64,000 bases of DNA. Source: Pseudomonas entomophila L48. GTDB taxonomy: Bacteria; Pseudomonadota; Gammaproteobacteria; Pseudomonadales; Pseudomonadaceae. The stretch is from the NCBI RefSeq assembly GCF_000026105.1, contig NC_008027.1:2124001-2188000 (forward strand). Reading direction: 5' to 3'. Below, in pieces: positions 45,509 through 55,302 of the stretch. The position numbers and the translations under genes were made by a program. The notes under the pieces are model-generated. The model had not been told where the DNA came from. It saw only the letters and a list, made by a program, of their open reading frames with translations, and did no database searches. The stretch's first letter is position 1. The number at the start of each line of letters is the position of its first letter.

Positions 45509-46379
45509 GCCATTCGAGCAGGCGCTGGCGGGCCAGCGAGCCGTCGCCGGCCCGCCAGGCCAGGTACAGCGGCAAGGGCGCGGCGACATCCCGCAGCGGC
45601 CGGAAGCACACACCCGGTTGGACGTTGGCCAGGGCTGCCGATTCTGGCAACAGCGCCACGCCAAAGCCGCAGGCGACCAGGCTGGCGACCGTTTGCAATT
45701 GCGCGGCCTCCTGCACGATCCGAGGGCTGAAGCCTGCGTCGAGGCACAACTCGAGCAGGTGCTGGTGATAGCGGCTGCCGAGGCTTCTAGGGGTGAACAC
45801 GAAAGGCTCGTCGGCGAAATCGGCCAACGCGACACTGGAGGCGTCGGCACGCGGGTGGTCGGCCGGCAAGGCCAACAGCAGCGGCTCTTCGTGCCACATG
45901 TGGCGTTGCAGGCGTTCGTCGAGCTCCGGGACATCGCGCAGCACGGCCAGGTCCAGTTGCTCGTCGAGCAGCATCCGCGCCAACTGTGCCGAACTCGCCT
46001 GTTGCAGGCTCAGCTCGACGTCCGGCCATTGCTGGCGAAAGCGTTTCAGGCCGTCGAGCAACGGCGGATGGCCGGCCAGGGCCAGGCTGCCGATGCGCAG
46101 GGCGCCCGCCTGGCCTTGAGCAATACGACGCGCCTGCTGAACACCCAGTTCCAGCCCTTGCAGGGTGGCGCGGGCGGTGTCCAGCAGTTGCGTGCCCGCC
46201 GGGGTCAGCCTGACCCCACGCGAGTGGCGCTGGAACAGGATGAACCCCAGGCGCTGTTCGAGCCGGGCGATCGCCTGGCTCAGCGGTGGTTGGGCCATGT
46301 GCAGGCGTTCGGCGGCGCGGTGGAAATGCAGCTCTTCGGCAACGGCGACGAACTGGCGCAGCAGGCGGGTTTCGATCAC
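45498..46379 (-). CDS. LysR family transcriptional regulator
   Basis: A 293-residue regulator. The helix-turn-helix is residues ~1-60 (TRLLRQFVAVAEELHFHRAA, ERLHMAQPPLSQAIARLEQR). The rest is a two-lobed substrate-binding domain, including the LLLALPADHPRA and ASLVACGFGVALLPES segments. GTG 46379 was chosen because AAGGA lies upstream; a TTG 18 bp earlier is possible. The last codons overlap those of the anti-sigma gene tail to tail. It is divergent from an SDR gene. Confidence 0.92.
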   Translation of the reverse strand: MIETRLLRQFVAVAEELHFHRAAERLHMAQPPLSQAIARLEQRLGFILFQRHSRGVRLTPAGTQLLDTARATLQGLELGVQQARRIAQGQAGALRIGSLALAGHPPLLDGLKRFRQQWPDVELSLQQASSAQLARMLLDEQLDLAVLRDVPELDERLQRHMWHEEPLLLALPADHPRADASSVALADFADEPFVFTPRSLGSRYHQHLLELCLDAGFSPRIVQEAAQLQTVASLVACGFGVALLPESAALANVQPGVCFRPLRDVAAPLPLYLAWRAGDGSLARQRLLEWLTG

Positions 46380-46401
46380 GGCAGGCGTCCTTGGCAAGCG
46401 G

Positions 46402-46420
46402 CGATATCGGCGCGATATCG
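46402..46420. promoter_or_regulatory. Palindrome CGATATCGGCGCGATATCG, probable LysR site
   Basis: Two CGATATCG units around GCG form a perfect 19-bp inverted repeat 22 bp upstream of the LysR start. A T-N11-A core (46405 to 46417) is present, as LysR proteins prefer. Confidence 0.6.
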
Positions 46421-46492
46421 ATGACCATGGCCAATAGTATTCAACTTTGCCTCACCTGCTGGATAGGCTCGTGGCTGGACAAGGAGAGCCTG

Positions 46493-47344
46493 ATGCATCA
46501 AGCAAAGACTGTACTGATCACCGGTGGCGCTCGTGGCCTGGGCCTGGCCGCCGCGCGTGCGTTGGCTGAAAGTGGCGCGCAGGTGATGATCACCGACCTG
46601 GGTACCGACAACCAGGGGCGTGGTAGCGACCCTTTGGTGGTGGCCGCTGCGGCGGCGGAGCTGCGGGCCTTGGGCCTCAAGGTGGAAGGGTTGTGTCGCG
46701 ACTTGGCCGACGGAGCCCAGTGTCGGGAGCTCATCGAGGCGTGCGTGGCCTGTTTTGGTAGCCTCGACGTGCTGATCCACAATGCCGGCTGGGTGGATTA
46801 CCAGATGGTCGAGCAGACCACCGAGGTGTTTCTCGGGCGTGCCCTGGGTATCAATGTGCAAGCGCCCCTGTGGCTGTGCAAGCATGCCTGGCCGTACCTC
46901 AGGCAGTCGTCTGCGCCACGTATTGTGCTAGGGACTTCCGACCGTGCCATGTACCGCTGTCATGCTCGGCCGGGGCTGGCGGCGTACTCGGCAGGGAAGA
47001 TGGCGCAACTGGGCCTGATGAATGCGTTGGCTGCCGAAGGCGCTCCCCATGGCATTCTGGTCAATGCCTTGTCGCCGGTCGCACGCACGCGGATGTGGGG
47101 CGAACAGGGCGAGCCGGAAGACCTCAGGCCTGAGTGGGTGGCGCCGGGGTTCGTGTTCCTGGCCTCGGCTGCCTGCAAGCTCAGCGGGTATGTGTTGCGG
47201 GCGAGCAATGGGCAGTTCCGGGCCACGCGATTCGAGGAAGGGCACGACGTGGAGTATCCGCGTGACCTGTGTGGCGTGGTGGCGCGGTCGGGGGAGGAAT
47301 TGGTGGCGCATTGGGGCGAGATAACGGTGCTGGATGCCAGCTGA
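46493..47344 (+). CDS. Short-chain dehydrogenase/reductase (SDR)
   Basis: A 283-residue classical SDR. The cofactor motif is LITGGARGLGLAAARAL (residues ~8-24), with NAG in VLIHNAGWVDYQ (~91-102) and the active-site Tyr-x3-Lys in LAAYSAGKMAQLG (~156-168). The chain is 30-40 residues longer than the shortest SDRs and ends in a tail (EEGHDVEYPRDLCGVVAR) of unknown role. AAGGAGAG lies 5 bp upstream. It is the probable target of the divergent LysR protein. Substrate unknown. Confidence 0.9.
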   Translation: MHQAKTVLITGGARGLGLAAARALAESGAQVMITDLGTDNQGRGSDPLVVAAAAAELRALGLKVEGLCRDLADGAQCRELIEACVACFGSLDVLIHNAGWVDYQMVEQTTEVFLGRALGINVQAPLWLCKHAWPYLRQSSAPRIVLGTSDRAMYRCHARPGLAAYSAGKMAQLGLMNALAAEGAPHGILVNALSPVARTRMWGEQGEPEDLRPEWVAPGFVFLASAACKLSGYVLRASNGQFRATRFEEGHDVEYPRDLCGVVARSGEELVAHWGEITVLDAS

Positions 47345-47360
47345 CAAGGTGCCAGGAGCC

Positions 47361-47700
47361 TCACCGCAACCTTGTAGGAGCCAGCCTTGCTGGCGAACAC
47401 CGGCAAGGCCGGTGCCATCCACCGCGTCGTCTGGTTCGCCGGCAAGCCGGCTCCTACACAGTGCGCGCCGAACGGAAGCTCACCGCAACCTTGTAGGAGC
47501 CAGCCTTGCTGGCGAACACCGGCAAGGCCGGTGCCATCCCTCGCGTCGCCTGGTTCGCCGGCAAGCCGGCTCCTACACAGTGCGCGCCGAACGGAAGCTC
47601 ACCGCAACCTTGTAGGAGCCAGCCTTGCTGGCGAACACCGGCAAGGCCGGTGCCATCCACCGCGTCGTCTGGTTCGCCGGAAAAGCCGGCTCCTACACAG
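47361..47700. repeat. Three tandem 119-bp units of REP doublets
   Basis: Units begin at 47361, 47480 and 47599, each starting TCACCGCAACCTTGTAGGAG. Each holds a GTAGGAGCCAGCCTTGCTGG unit, a GGCAAGGCCGGTGCCATCC linker, and an inverted TTCGCCGGCAAGCCGGCTCC unit. The third lacks the last ~19 bp and has a one-base insertion (GCCGGAAAAGCCGG). The copies differ at only a few positions, so the duplication is recent. No gene is present in the array. Confidence 0.95.
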
Positions 47701-47702
47701 TA

Positions 47703-48515
47703 TCAGCTCAGCTCCAGCCAGATCGGTGCATGGTCCGACGGCTTCTCCATCCCCCGCAGTTCATAATCGACCCCGGCAGCCTTCAACCTTGGCAGCAACC
47801 CCTGCGAAGCCATGATCAGGTCGATACGCAGCCCACGCTTTGGTTCGTCCTCGAAACCGCGGCTGCGGTAGTCGAACCAGCTGAAGCGGTCGGCCACCTC
47901 AGGGTTCAGGTGGCGGAAGCTGTCGACCAGCCCCCAACCCTTCAGACGCTCCATCCACTCGCGCTCCTCGGGCAGGAAGCTGCACTTGCCGGTCTTCAGC
48001 CAGCGCTTGGCGTTGTCCGCGCCGATACCGATATCGCAGTCCTGGGGCGAGATGTTCATGTCGCCCATCACCAGCACTGGCTGGCCATTCTGGAACTGGC
48101 CTTCGAGCAGCGCTTGCAGGTCGCTGTAGAAGCGCTGCTTGGCCGGGAACTTGGTGGGGTGGTCGCGGCTCTCGCCCTGGGGGAAATAGCCGTTCATCAC
48201 GGTGACGGGCGTGCCGTCGCGGTCGGCGAAGGTGCCCCAGATGAAGCGGCGCTGGGCGTCTTCTTCATCGCTGGCGAAACCCTTGTGCAGCGACAGCGGT
48301 TTTTCCCGCGAGAGCAGGGCGACGCCGTAGTGGCCTTTCTGGCCGTGGTAGTGCACGTGGTAGCCGAGCGCCTCGACGTCCTTGAGCGGGAACTGATCGT
48401 CACTGACCTTGGTTTCCTGCAGGCCGATCACGTCCGGCTGGTGCTTGTCGATCAGCGCTGCCAGCTGGTGCGGGCGGGCGCGCAGGCCGTTGATGTTGAA
48501 CGAGACGATCTTCAT
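47703..48515 (-). CDS. xthA: Exodeoxyribonuclease III
   Basis: A 270-residue AP endonuclease/3'-exonuclease for DNA base-excision repair. It starts [20 protein letters not shown], with the metal ligand Glu 34 in [17 protein letters not shown] near 150 and the catalytic SDHAPIW near 260. Length and motifs match the E. coli enzyme. The start was chosen at the conserved MKIVSFN. The gene ends directly against the REP array. Confidence 0.96.
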   Translation of the reverse strand: MKIVSFNINGLRARPHQLAALIDKHQPDVIGLQETKVSDDQFPLKDVEALGYHVHYHGQKGHYGVALLSREKPLSLHKGFASDEEDAQRRFIWGTFADRDGTPVTVMNGYFPQGESRDHPTKFPAKQRFYSDLQALLEGQFQNGQPVLVMGDMNISPQDCDIGIGADNAKRWLKTGKCSFLPEEREWMERLKGWGLVDSFRHLNPEVADRFSWFDYRSRGFEDEPKRGLRIDLIMASQGLLPRLKAAGVDYELRGMEKPSDHAPIWLELS

Positions 48516-48679
48516 GGAAAGACGATCCTGGTAAAAGCTTCGGATGCTAGCCGACATCGCCCGCCACGGCCAGCGTGGCGCCCTTCGATTGGCGCTGCTA
48601 ACGTGCTGGGGTGAGGTGAACGTTACGCAGTGGAGCACCTCCAAGGCACTGTACGCCCATTCCAGGAGGACTGCCCGCA

Positions 48680-49330
48680 ATGCCCGACGCCACTGCCGCC
48701 CCGGCCCAAGTCAGCCTGCTTGATGCGGGTTTCGCCCGCGAAGCGCGCTCGCTGCTTTATCACGCCTACCGCCATGAGCCGACCTTCGCCTGGTTGTTCG
48801 AGGGCCAGCGGCCGGGCTACGAACGGCGCCTGAGGGTGATGGTGCGCGAGTGGGTGCGCCAGCACTTCTACCTGGAACTGCCGGCGATCGGCCTGCTGGT
48901 GGAGGATCGCCTGGTGGGGCTGGCCTTGATCGTGCCGCCGCAGCGGCGCCTGGGGGTGGCCGACAGCTGGGCCTGGCGCCTGCGCATGATCCTGGGCACC
49001 GGCTTGCGTTGCACCCGGCGCTACCTGGACTACCAGGCCGCGCTCGCCGGTTGCCTGCCTGGCGAACAGGTGCATGTGTTGCCGTTGCTGGGGGTGCATC
49101 CACAGTTCCAGGGCCAGCACTATGGCGAACAGCTCTTGCAGGCGGTGCATGACTGGTGCGCCGAGGACCCAGCCACCGATGGCGTGGTGCTGGACACCGG
49201 CAACGCCCACTACCTGGCGTTCTATCAACGCCAGGGTTATGAAGAGATCGGGGAGATTGCTGTAGGGCCAATCCGAGAGCGGGTATTCTTTCACCCGAAT
49301 CCTGTGTCATCCAAGGTATCAAACCTGTGA
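48680..49330 (+). CDS. GNAT family N-acetyltransferase
   Basis: A 216-residue acetyltransferase. The acetyl-CoA motif is [20 protein letters not shown] (residues ~135-154), followed by [20 protein letters not shown] (~173-192). GGAGGA lies before the ATG. It is divergent from xthA and 44 bp upstream of tamA. The acceptor substrate is not known. Confidence 0.9.
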   Translation: MPDATAAPAQVSLLDAGFAREARSLLYHAYRHEPTFAWLFEGQRPGYERRLRVMVREWVRQHFYLELPAIGLLVEDRLVGLALIVPPQRRLGVADSWAWRLRMILGTGLRCTRRYLDYQAALAGCLPGEQVHVLPLLGVHPQFQGQHYGEQLLQAVHDWCAEDPATDGVVLDTGNAHYLAFYQRQGYEEIGEIAVGPIRERVFFHPNPVSSKVSNL

Positions 49331-49374
49331 CAGGCATTTACTGACGGCTCCGTTGACTGTCCCGCTCTGGTAGC

Positions 49375-51126
49375 ATGCGCCGCATGACGTATTCAGGAAG
49401 ACTTGGCTGGGGCCTGCTGTTGTTGGCCGCCAGCTCCATGGCATGGGCCCAGAGCGAATTGCTGGTGCGGGTCAAACCCGCCAACAAGGCGCTCAAGGCC
49501 AATATCGAAGGGTATATCGGCAACCTCGGGGACCGCGATGAAGAAGCGCTGCTGCGCTTCAGCCGCGGTGCCGAGGAGCAGGCGCGCAAGGCGGCCCAGG
49601 CGCTGGGCTACTACCAGGCGCACATCGACGCCGAGGTCAAGCCGCCACCCGACAAAGACAAGCCGCCGCAACTGATCCTGCGCGTGGACCCGGGTGAGCC
49701 GGTGCGCCTGCGCAACGTGACCGTGCGCATCGAAGGGCCGGCCAGCGAGCTCAAGGCGTTCCGTATTCCGGACAGCAAAGCGCTGCGCCCGGGTGAACAG
49801 CTCAATCATGGTCACTACGAGGATGCCAAGCGGCTGATCCAGAACCAGGCGTCGCGCTATGGTTTCTTTGCCGGCCACTTCGAGCGCCAGCGCCTGGCGG
49901 TCGATCCGCAGGCCGGCGTGGCCGATATCGAACTCATCTACCAGAGCGGCCCGCGCTATCGCCTGGGGGCGGTGACCTTTGGTGGCGATGCGCCGCTGGA
50001 CAACGACCTGCTGCAGCGCATGGTGTCGTTCAAACCTGGCACGCCGTACGACTCCGAACTGATCGCCGAACTCAACAACGACCTGCAATCGAGCGGCTAT
50101 TTCGAAGGGGTTCGTGTCGATGCGGCGCCGACTGCCGCAGTCGGCGAGGACATCCCGGTAGCTGTCCAGCTGGACATTCGCAAGCCGCGCACCATGGGGC
50201 TTGGCCTGGGCTTCTCGACGGACGTCGGCCCGCGCGGCAAGGCCAACTGGACCCGCCACTGGGTCAACCCGCAAGGCCACAGCTATGGCTGGGAAACCGA
50301 ACTGTCCGCCCCCCGGCAGAACGTCGGGTTGTGGTACGACATTCCCCTGGATCCACCCCTGACCGACAAGCTGCGTTTCGCCGGCGGCTACCAGAACGAA
50401 GAGCTTGCCGGCACCGACACCCTGAGCAAGCTGCTCACCGTCGGCCCCGAGTGGCACAGCAAGCTGGCCAGCGGCTGGCAGCGGGTGATTTCATTGAAGT
50501 ACCAGCGTGAAGAATATCGCCTGGGCGATGATTCGGGGCTGAGCAACCTGCTGATGCCCGGCGTCAGCTTCTCCTACCTGCGCAGTGACAACCGTATCGA
50601 CCCGCACAACGGCTATCGTCTGCAGTTCGACTTGCAGGCCGCCAAGGAAGGCCTGGGCTCGGACACCAACCTGGTGCACGGCAACGTGCTGCTCAAGGGC
50701 CTGACCACCCTAGGGCAGAACCACCGCTTCCTGGGGCGCGTGCAGTTCGGCGGCAGCGCCACCAATGGCTACCAGCAGAACATCCCGCCATCGCTGCGCT
50801 TCTTCGCCGGTGGTGACCAGAGCGTGCGTGGCTACGACTACCAGTCGCTGTCGCCGACCAACAACAAGGGTGACAAGATCGGTGGCCGTTATCTGGTGGC
50901 GGGCAGTGCCGAGTATCAGTACTCGGTTGCCGAGAAATGGCGCCTGGCGACGTTCATCGACCAGGGCAACTCGTTCAACTCGCTGGAACTGCCCAGCCTC
51001 AAGACGGGCGTCGGGGTCGGCGTGCGCTGGGTCTCGCCGGTCGGGCCGTTGCGCCTGGACCTGGCCCATGCGCTGGACGACGATGGCGGGTTCCGTTTGC
51101 ACTTCTCCATGGGGCCTGAACTGTGA
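49375..51126 (+). CDS. tamA: Translocation and assembly module outer-membrane protein TamA
   Basis: A 583-residue BamA-family protein. A signal peptide (LGWGLLLLAASSMAWA, cut near residue 26) is followed by three POTRA domains (~27-265) and a 16-strand barrel (~270-583) with FFAGGDQSVRGYDYQSLSP (the conserved VRGY loop, ~475-493) and a C-terminal HFSMGPEL. An ATG three codons later (MTYSG) is an alternative start. Its stop overlaps the tamB GTG (GTGA). It works with TamB to insert autotransporters and move lipids. Confidence 0.94.
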   Translation: MRRMTYSGRLGWGLLLLAASSMAWAQSELLVRVKPANKALKANIEGYIGNLGDRDEEALLRFSRGAEEQARKAAQALGYYQAHIDAEVKPPPDKDKPPQLILRVDPGEPVRLRNVTVRIEGPASELKAFRIPDSKALRPGEQLNHGHYEDAKRLIQNQASRYGFFAGHFERQRLAVDPQAGVADIELIYQSGPRYRLGAVTFGGDAPLDNDLLQRMVSFKPGTPYDSELIAELNNDLQSSGYFEGVRVDAAPTAAVGEDIPVAVQLDIRKPRTMGLGLGFSTDVGPRGKANWTRHWVNPQGHSYGWETELSAPRQNVGLWYDIPLDPPLTDKLRFAGGYQNEELAGTDTLSKLLTVGPEWHSKLASGWQRVISLKYQREEYRLGDDSGLSNLLMPGVSFSYLRSDNRIDPHNGYRLQFDLQAAKEGLGSDTNLVHGNVLLKGLTTLGQNHRFLGRVQFGGSATNGYQQNIPPSLRFFAGGDQSVRGYDYQSLSPTNNKGDKIGGRYLVAGSAEYQYSVAEKWRLATFIDQGNSFNSLELPSLKTGVGVGVRWVSPVGPLRLDLAHALDDDGGFRLHFSMGPEL

Positions 51127-54100
51127 CGCGCGTGCTCAAATCCATTCTCCTGGGCCTGTTGGCGCTGTTGCTGCTGCTTGCCCTGGCGCTGGGCCTGGTA
51201 CTGGGCACCCAGGCCGGCAGCCGCTGGGTGCTGGGGCTGGTCCCAGGGTTGCAGGTCGACGACTTCGATGGTCGTCTGGGGGGCGCCTGGCAAGCCAGCC
51301 ATCTGCGTTGGGCAGATGGCGACAACCGTGTGGAACTGCTGGCGCCGCAACTGAGCTGGTCGCCTGCGTGTCTGCTGCGGGCAACCCTTTGCATCGAGCG
51401 CTTGCGGGCTGAGCGCGTCGACATGGCCTTCGCCCCAGGCGAGGCGCAGGCCGATAACGGTCCGCTGAAGCTGCCGGCCTTGCGCCTGCCGCTGGCTATC
51501 GAAGTGGGGGAGGTCAAGGTGGGCCAGTTGCGCCTGGACGGTGACGACCTGCTCGGTGACCTGCTGCTGGTTGCGCATTGGACCCGCGCGGGGCTTCAGG
51601 TAGACAGCCTGCAAGTGCGCCGCGACGACCTGCACCTTGACCTCAAAGGCCTGCTGCAACCGGAAGGGGACTGGCCTGTACAGTTGCAAGGCTCTGTGCA
51701 ATTGCCCACCGTCGACGGCAAGGCCTGGCAGCTGGACCTCAATGCCAAGGGGGAATTGCAGAAGACACTAACCCTGGACGCCACCAGCCGCGGCTTCCTC
51801 GACGCCCACCTCACGGGGGAGCTGCAAGCCCTGGCCGAGCATCTGCCTGCCAGCGTCAGTATTCGCGCCGATGGCTTCAAACCGGCCGGCACGTTGCCCG
51901 ACACCCTGCAGTTGAATCAACTTCGCCTGGACGCCCAGGGTGACCTGCTCAAGGGCTACCAGCTGTCCGGGGCCGCCAGCCTGCCCGCCGAGCAGGGGGC
52001 GATCGGCCTGGCGCTGGGCGGCAAGGTCGATGCCAAAGGGGCCCGTCTCGATGCTCTGGACCTCAACGCCAGCGACACCCAGCGCTTGAAACTGCAGGCC
52101 AGTGCCGACTGGCAGCAAGGCCTGAGCGCCGACGCCACCCTCGACTGGCTGGACTTCCCCTGGTTACGTCTCTACCCCCTGGAGCAGCCGCCTCAGGTCG
52201 TACTAAAGCGGTTCAATGCCCAGGTGCAGTATCGCGACGGCAACTACAAGGGTACCTTCAGCAGCGATCTCGATGGCCCGGCCGGCGCATTCAAGCTGGC
52301 CAGCCCGTTCGAGGGCGATCTGGCCCAGGTTCGCTTGCCGCAGCTGGCCTTGAGCGCGGGGCAGGGCAAGGCGGGCGGCAGCGTCGCATTGCGCTTTGCC
52401 GACACCCTGGCCTGGGATGTCGACCTGCAACTGTCGGCGCTCGATCCGGCCTACTGGCTGGCGGAGCTGCCCGGCACCCTGGCTGGGCCGCTGCGCAGCC
52501 AGGGCGAATTGAAGAACGAACAGCTCAAGCTCAAGGCGCAACTCGACCTCAAGGGCCGTCTGCGCGGTCAACCAGCGCTGCTCAAGGTCGACGCCGATGG
52601 CGCAGGTGACAACTGGACACTGGGCAGCCTGGCCGTGCAGTTGGGCGACAACCGCATCAACGGCAGCGGCAGCCTGCAGCAGCGTCTGGCAGGGCGGATC
52701 GACCTCGATCTGCCGCGCCTTGGCCAGCTCTGGCCGCAGTTGCAGGGGCAGGCCAAGGGGCGCCTGGATGTCAGTGGCACCCTGGCCGCGCCACAAGGCA
52801 CCCTGGTGTTGCAGGGGCAGCAGTTGGCGCAGGCCGACAACCGCGTGCAGCGGCTCGACCTGGAGGCGCGGTTGGACAGCGCCCAGCGCGGGCTTGTCAC
52901 GCTCAAGGCTGGCAACATCCGCCTGGGCGACACCGCCTTGGGCACCCTCGATGTGCAAGGCAAGGGCGATGCCCGCCAGCAGGCCGCGACCCTGGCCCTG
53001 GACGGCCCGCAGCTCAAGCTCGACCTGGCCCTGGATGGCGCCTTGAGTAAAGGGGATTGGCGCGGGCGCCTGGCCAGTGGCCGGATCCAGGCCGGTGGCC
53101 AGGACTGGCAATTGCAGGCGCCCGCGCGTCTGCAGCGCCTGGCCAGCGGCCAGCTGGACTTTGGCGCGCACTGCTGGCGTTCGGGCCAGGCCAGCCTGTG
53201 CGGCGAGGACCAGCGCCTGGCTCCGGAGCCGCGCCTGCGCTACCACCTCAAGCAGTTCCCGCTGGACAGCCTGGCGCAGTGGCTGCCCAAGGACTTCGCC
53301 TGGCAGGGGTTGCTCAACGCCGACATCAACCTTGACATACCCGCCAGCGGGCCCAAGGGCAGCGTCCGTGTCGACGCCAGCGCGGGCACCTTGCGCGTGC
53401 GTGACAAGGGGCGCTGGATCGACTTCCCGTATCAAGTGCTGCGCCTGGACAGCAACCTTGCGCCACGCCGGGTCGACACCCGCCTGGACTTCCGTGGCGA
53501 GCGCCTGGGCGAACTGACCCTCGACACCCGGCTCGACCCCCTGGGCCGCAACAAACCGTTGTCCGGTGAGTTCCGCCTGGCCGGCCTGGACCTGGCGATT
53601 GCCCGGCCGTTCCTGCCGATGGTCGAGCGTCTGGCTGGCCAGCTCAATGGCAGCGGGCGCCTGGCGGGCAGCCTGCTGGCGCCGCAGGTCAACGGCACCC
53701 TGGCCTTGACCGGCGGTGAAGTCAGTGGTGCCGAATTGCCCGTCAGCCTGCAAGATCTTTCACTGCGCGCGTTGATCGCGGGTGAGCAGGTCCAGCTCAG
53801 CGGTGACTGGCGCAGTGGCGATACCGGGCGTGGGCAATTGGCTGGCCAGATGACCTGGGGGCAAGTGCTGGCCATGGACCTGCGCCTGCAGGGGCAGCAG
53901 CTGCCGGTCAGTGTCGAGCCTTACGCGGCGCTGGAAGTCGCTCCGGACCTGACCATTCGCCTGGTTGACGACAAACTCGCAATCACCGGCAAGGTACGGG
54001 TGCCCAAGGGCAAGATCACCGTGCGCGAATTGCCACCTTCGACAGTCAAAGTTTCGGACGACACCGTGATCGTCGGGCACCAGGCCGAGGAGGGCAAGCC

Positions 54101-54797
54101 GCCCATGGCGATGGCCATGGACATCGATGTCGAGGTGGGCAGTGACAAACTGGCGTTCAGCGGATTCGGCCTGAGCGCCAACGTGCTTGGCCACGTGCAT
54201 ATCGGCGACAATCTCGACACCCGCGGCGAACTGAGCCTGGCCGATGGGCGCTACCGCGCCTATGGCCAGAACCTCATCATTCGCAGGGCGCGGTTGCTGT
54301 TCGCCGGCCCGATCGACCAGCCGTACCTGGATATCGAGGCCATTCGCAAGGTGGACGATGTGATCGCCGGCATCCGCCTGAGCGGCAGCGCCGAACAACC
54401 CACCACGAAGGTGTTCTCCGAGCCTGCGATGAGCCAGGAGCAAGCCTTGTCGTACCTGGTGCTGGGCAGGCCGCTGAACAGCACGGGCGAGGACAGCAAC
54501 AGGATGGCCGAGGCGGCACTGGGGTTGGGGCTGGTGGGGGCCGAGGGGCTGACGGCGGGCCTGGCGTCGAACCTGGGCATCGATGACTTCCAGCTGGACA
54601 CCCAGGGCGCGGGCAACACCACCAGCGTGGTCGCCAGCGGCAACCTGACCGAACGCCTGAGCCTGCGATACGGCGTGGGGGTGTTCGAGCCCGCCAATAC
54701 CATCGCTTTGCGCTACAAGCTGAGCAAGAAGGTCTACCTGGAGGCCGCTAGCGGCCTGGCCAGCTCGCTGGATATCTTCTACAAGCGCGACTTCTGA
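51123..54797 (+). CDS. tamB: Translocation and assembly module inner-membrane protein TamB
   Basis: A 1224-residue AsmA-like protein. One N-terminal membrane helix (SILLGLLALLLLLALALGLV, residues ~7-26) is followed by a long periplasmic beta-rich taco of repeated strands and the C-terminal DUF490 domain with KVFSEPAMSQEQALSYLVLG (~1098-1117). The tail LEAASGLASSLDIFYKRDF is the TamA-interacting end. It overlaps tamA and uses a GTG start. Confidence 0.95.
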   Translation: MTRVLKSILLGLLALLLLLALALGLVLGTQAGSRWVLGLVPGLQVDDFDGRLGGAWQASHLRWADGDNRVELLAPQLSWSPACLLRATLCIERLRAERVDMAFAPGEAQADNGPLKLPALRLPLAIEVGEVKVGQLRLDGDDLLGDLLLVAHWTRAGLQVDSLQVRRDDLHLDLKGLLQPEGDWPVQLQGSVQLPTVDGKAWQLDLNAKGELQKTLTLDATSRGFLDAHLTGELQALAEHLPASVSIRADGFKPAGTLPDTLQLNQLRLDAQGDLLKGYQLSGAASLPAEQGAIGLALGGKVDAKGARLDALDLNASDTQRLKLQASADWQQGLSADATLDWLDFPWLRLYPLEQPPQVVLKRFNAQVQYRDGNYKGTFSSDLDGPAGAFKLASPFEGDLAQVRLPQLALSAGQGKAGGSVALRFADTLAWDVDLQLSALDPAYWLAELPGTLAGPLRSQGELKNEQLKLKAQLDLKGRLRGQPALLKVDADGAGDNWTLGSLAVQLGDNRINGSGSLQQRLAGRIDLDLPRLGQLWPQLQGQAKGRLDVSGTLAAPQGTLVLQGQQLAQADNRVQRLDLEARLDSAQRGLVTLKAGNIRLGDTALGTLDVQGKGDARQQAATLALDGPQLKLDLALDGALSKGDWRGRLASGRIQAGGQDWQLQAPARLQRLASGQLDFGAHCWRSGQASLCGEDQRLAPEPRLRYHLKQFPLDSLAQWLPKDFAWQGLLNADINLDIPASGPKGSVRVDASAGTLRVRDKGRWIDFPYQVLRLDSNLAPRRVDTRLDFRGERLGELTLDTRLDPLGRNKPLSGEFRLAGLDLAIARPFLPMVERLAGQLNGSGRLAGSLLAPQVNGTLALTGGEVSGAELPVSLQDLSLRALIAGEQVQLSGDWRSGDTGRGQLAGQMTWGQVLAMDLRLQGQQLPVSVEPYAALEVAPDLTIRLVDDKLAITGKVRVPKGKITVRELPPSTVKVSDDTVIVGHQAEEGKPPMAMAMDIDVEVGSDKLAFSGFGLSANVLGHVHIGDNLDTRGELSLADGRYRAYGQNLIIRRARLLFAGPIDQPYLDIEAIRKVDDVIAGIRLSGSAEQPTTKVFSEPAMSQEQALSYLVLGRPLNSTGEDSNRMAEAALGLGLVGAEGLTAGLASNLGIDDFQLDTQGAGNTTSVVASGNLTERLSLRYGVGVFEPANTIALRYKLSKKVYLEAASGLASSLDIFYKRDF

Positions 54798-54808
54798 CAG
54801 CACGCCGA

Positions 54809-54841
54809 CATCCTCACCGTCCTTGGCGGCCGGTGAGGATG
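54809..54841 (+). terminator. Terminator hairpin after tamB
   Basis: Arms CATCCTCACCG (54809-54819) and CGGTGAGGATG (54831-54841) form a perfect 11-bp stem with an 11-nt loop, 12 bp beyond tamB. Only a short TTT follows. Confidence 0.75.
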
Positions 54842-54921
54842 TTTCCGGCCGTGTTCTGCTTCGGCGATCCTTTTGACCATGCCTTGATCCTGTCCTTGGA
54901 TCTTCCAGCGCTGCTGGGCGC

Positions 54922-55302
54922 TCAGCGAGCGTGGTGCTCCTGACGACGAATGTTGCCGATCTGTCGCAAGCTCAATCCGTACTTGTCAGCCAGCAGGCTG
55001 CGGGACAGGCCGTCCGCGCTTTCCCTCTGGATCTGTTGGTTGCGCAGCTGGCGTTGGAAATGGTCGGCCTTGGGGATCTCCAGGGCGATGCCTGCGAAGC
55101 GCTCGATCAGCGCGTCAAGTGCTTCGGCTGGCAGGACGTCGGCCAGTTTGGTGCGCTCGCGATGCTTGGGGATGTACTTCGGGCGGCCCCCAAAAGCACA
55201 GGTCAGGTGATAGGCATTCTCGATGCCGATGCATTCGATCAGCGATTGCAGGGAGTGGGGCAGCTGGCTTGTTTCGATGTTGTTGAGATCTGGCATTTCC
55301 AT
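54922..55302 (-). CDS. Mor transcription activator-like protein
   Basis: A 126-residue protein similar to the Mor/C family of phage Mu middle-operon activators. The dimer part holds LIECIGIENAYHLTCAFGG and RPKYIPKHRE (residues ~18-50), and the C-terminal helix-turn-helix is SLLADKYGLSLRQIGNIRR (~103-121). MEMPDLNNIE was taken as start because AGAAGGA lies 8 bp upstream. No phage genes are nearby, so it is a free-standing chromosomal copy. The target is unknown. Confidence 0.82.
   Translation of the reverse strand: MEMPDLNNIETSQLPHSLQSLIECIGIENAYHLTCAFGGRPKYIPKHRERTKLADVLPAEALDALIERFAGIALEIPKADHFQRQLRNQQIQRESADGLSRSLLADKYGLSLRQIGNIRRQEHHAR

Noticed and set aside
47361..47700. CRISPR-like array
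   Set aside because: The 119-bp units are contiguous REP doublets with no unique spacers and no cas genes.
47334..47815. Several overlapping plus-strand frames of 68-142 codons through the repeat array
   Set aside because: The translations are just the repeated REP sequence (SRLLHSARRTEAHRNL pattern), an effect of the 119-bp period keeping related frames open.
52203..53753. A 516-codon frame antisense to tamB
   Set aside because: Gln/Ala/Val-rich shadow of the TamB repeats.
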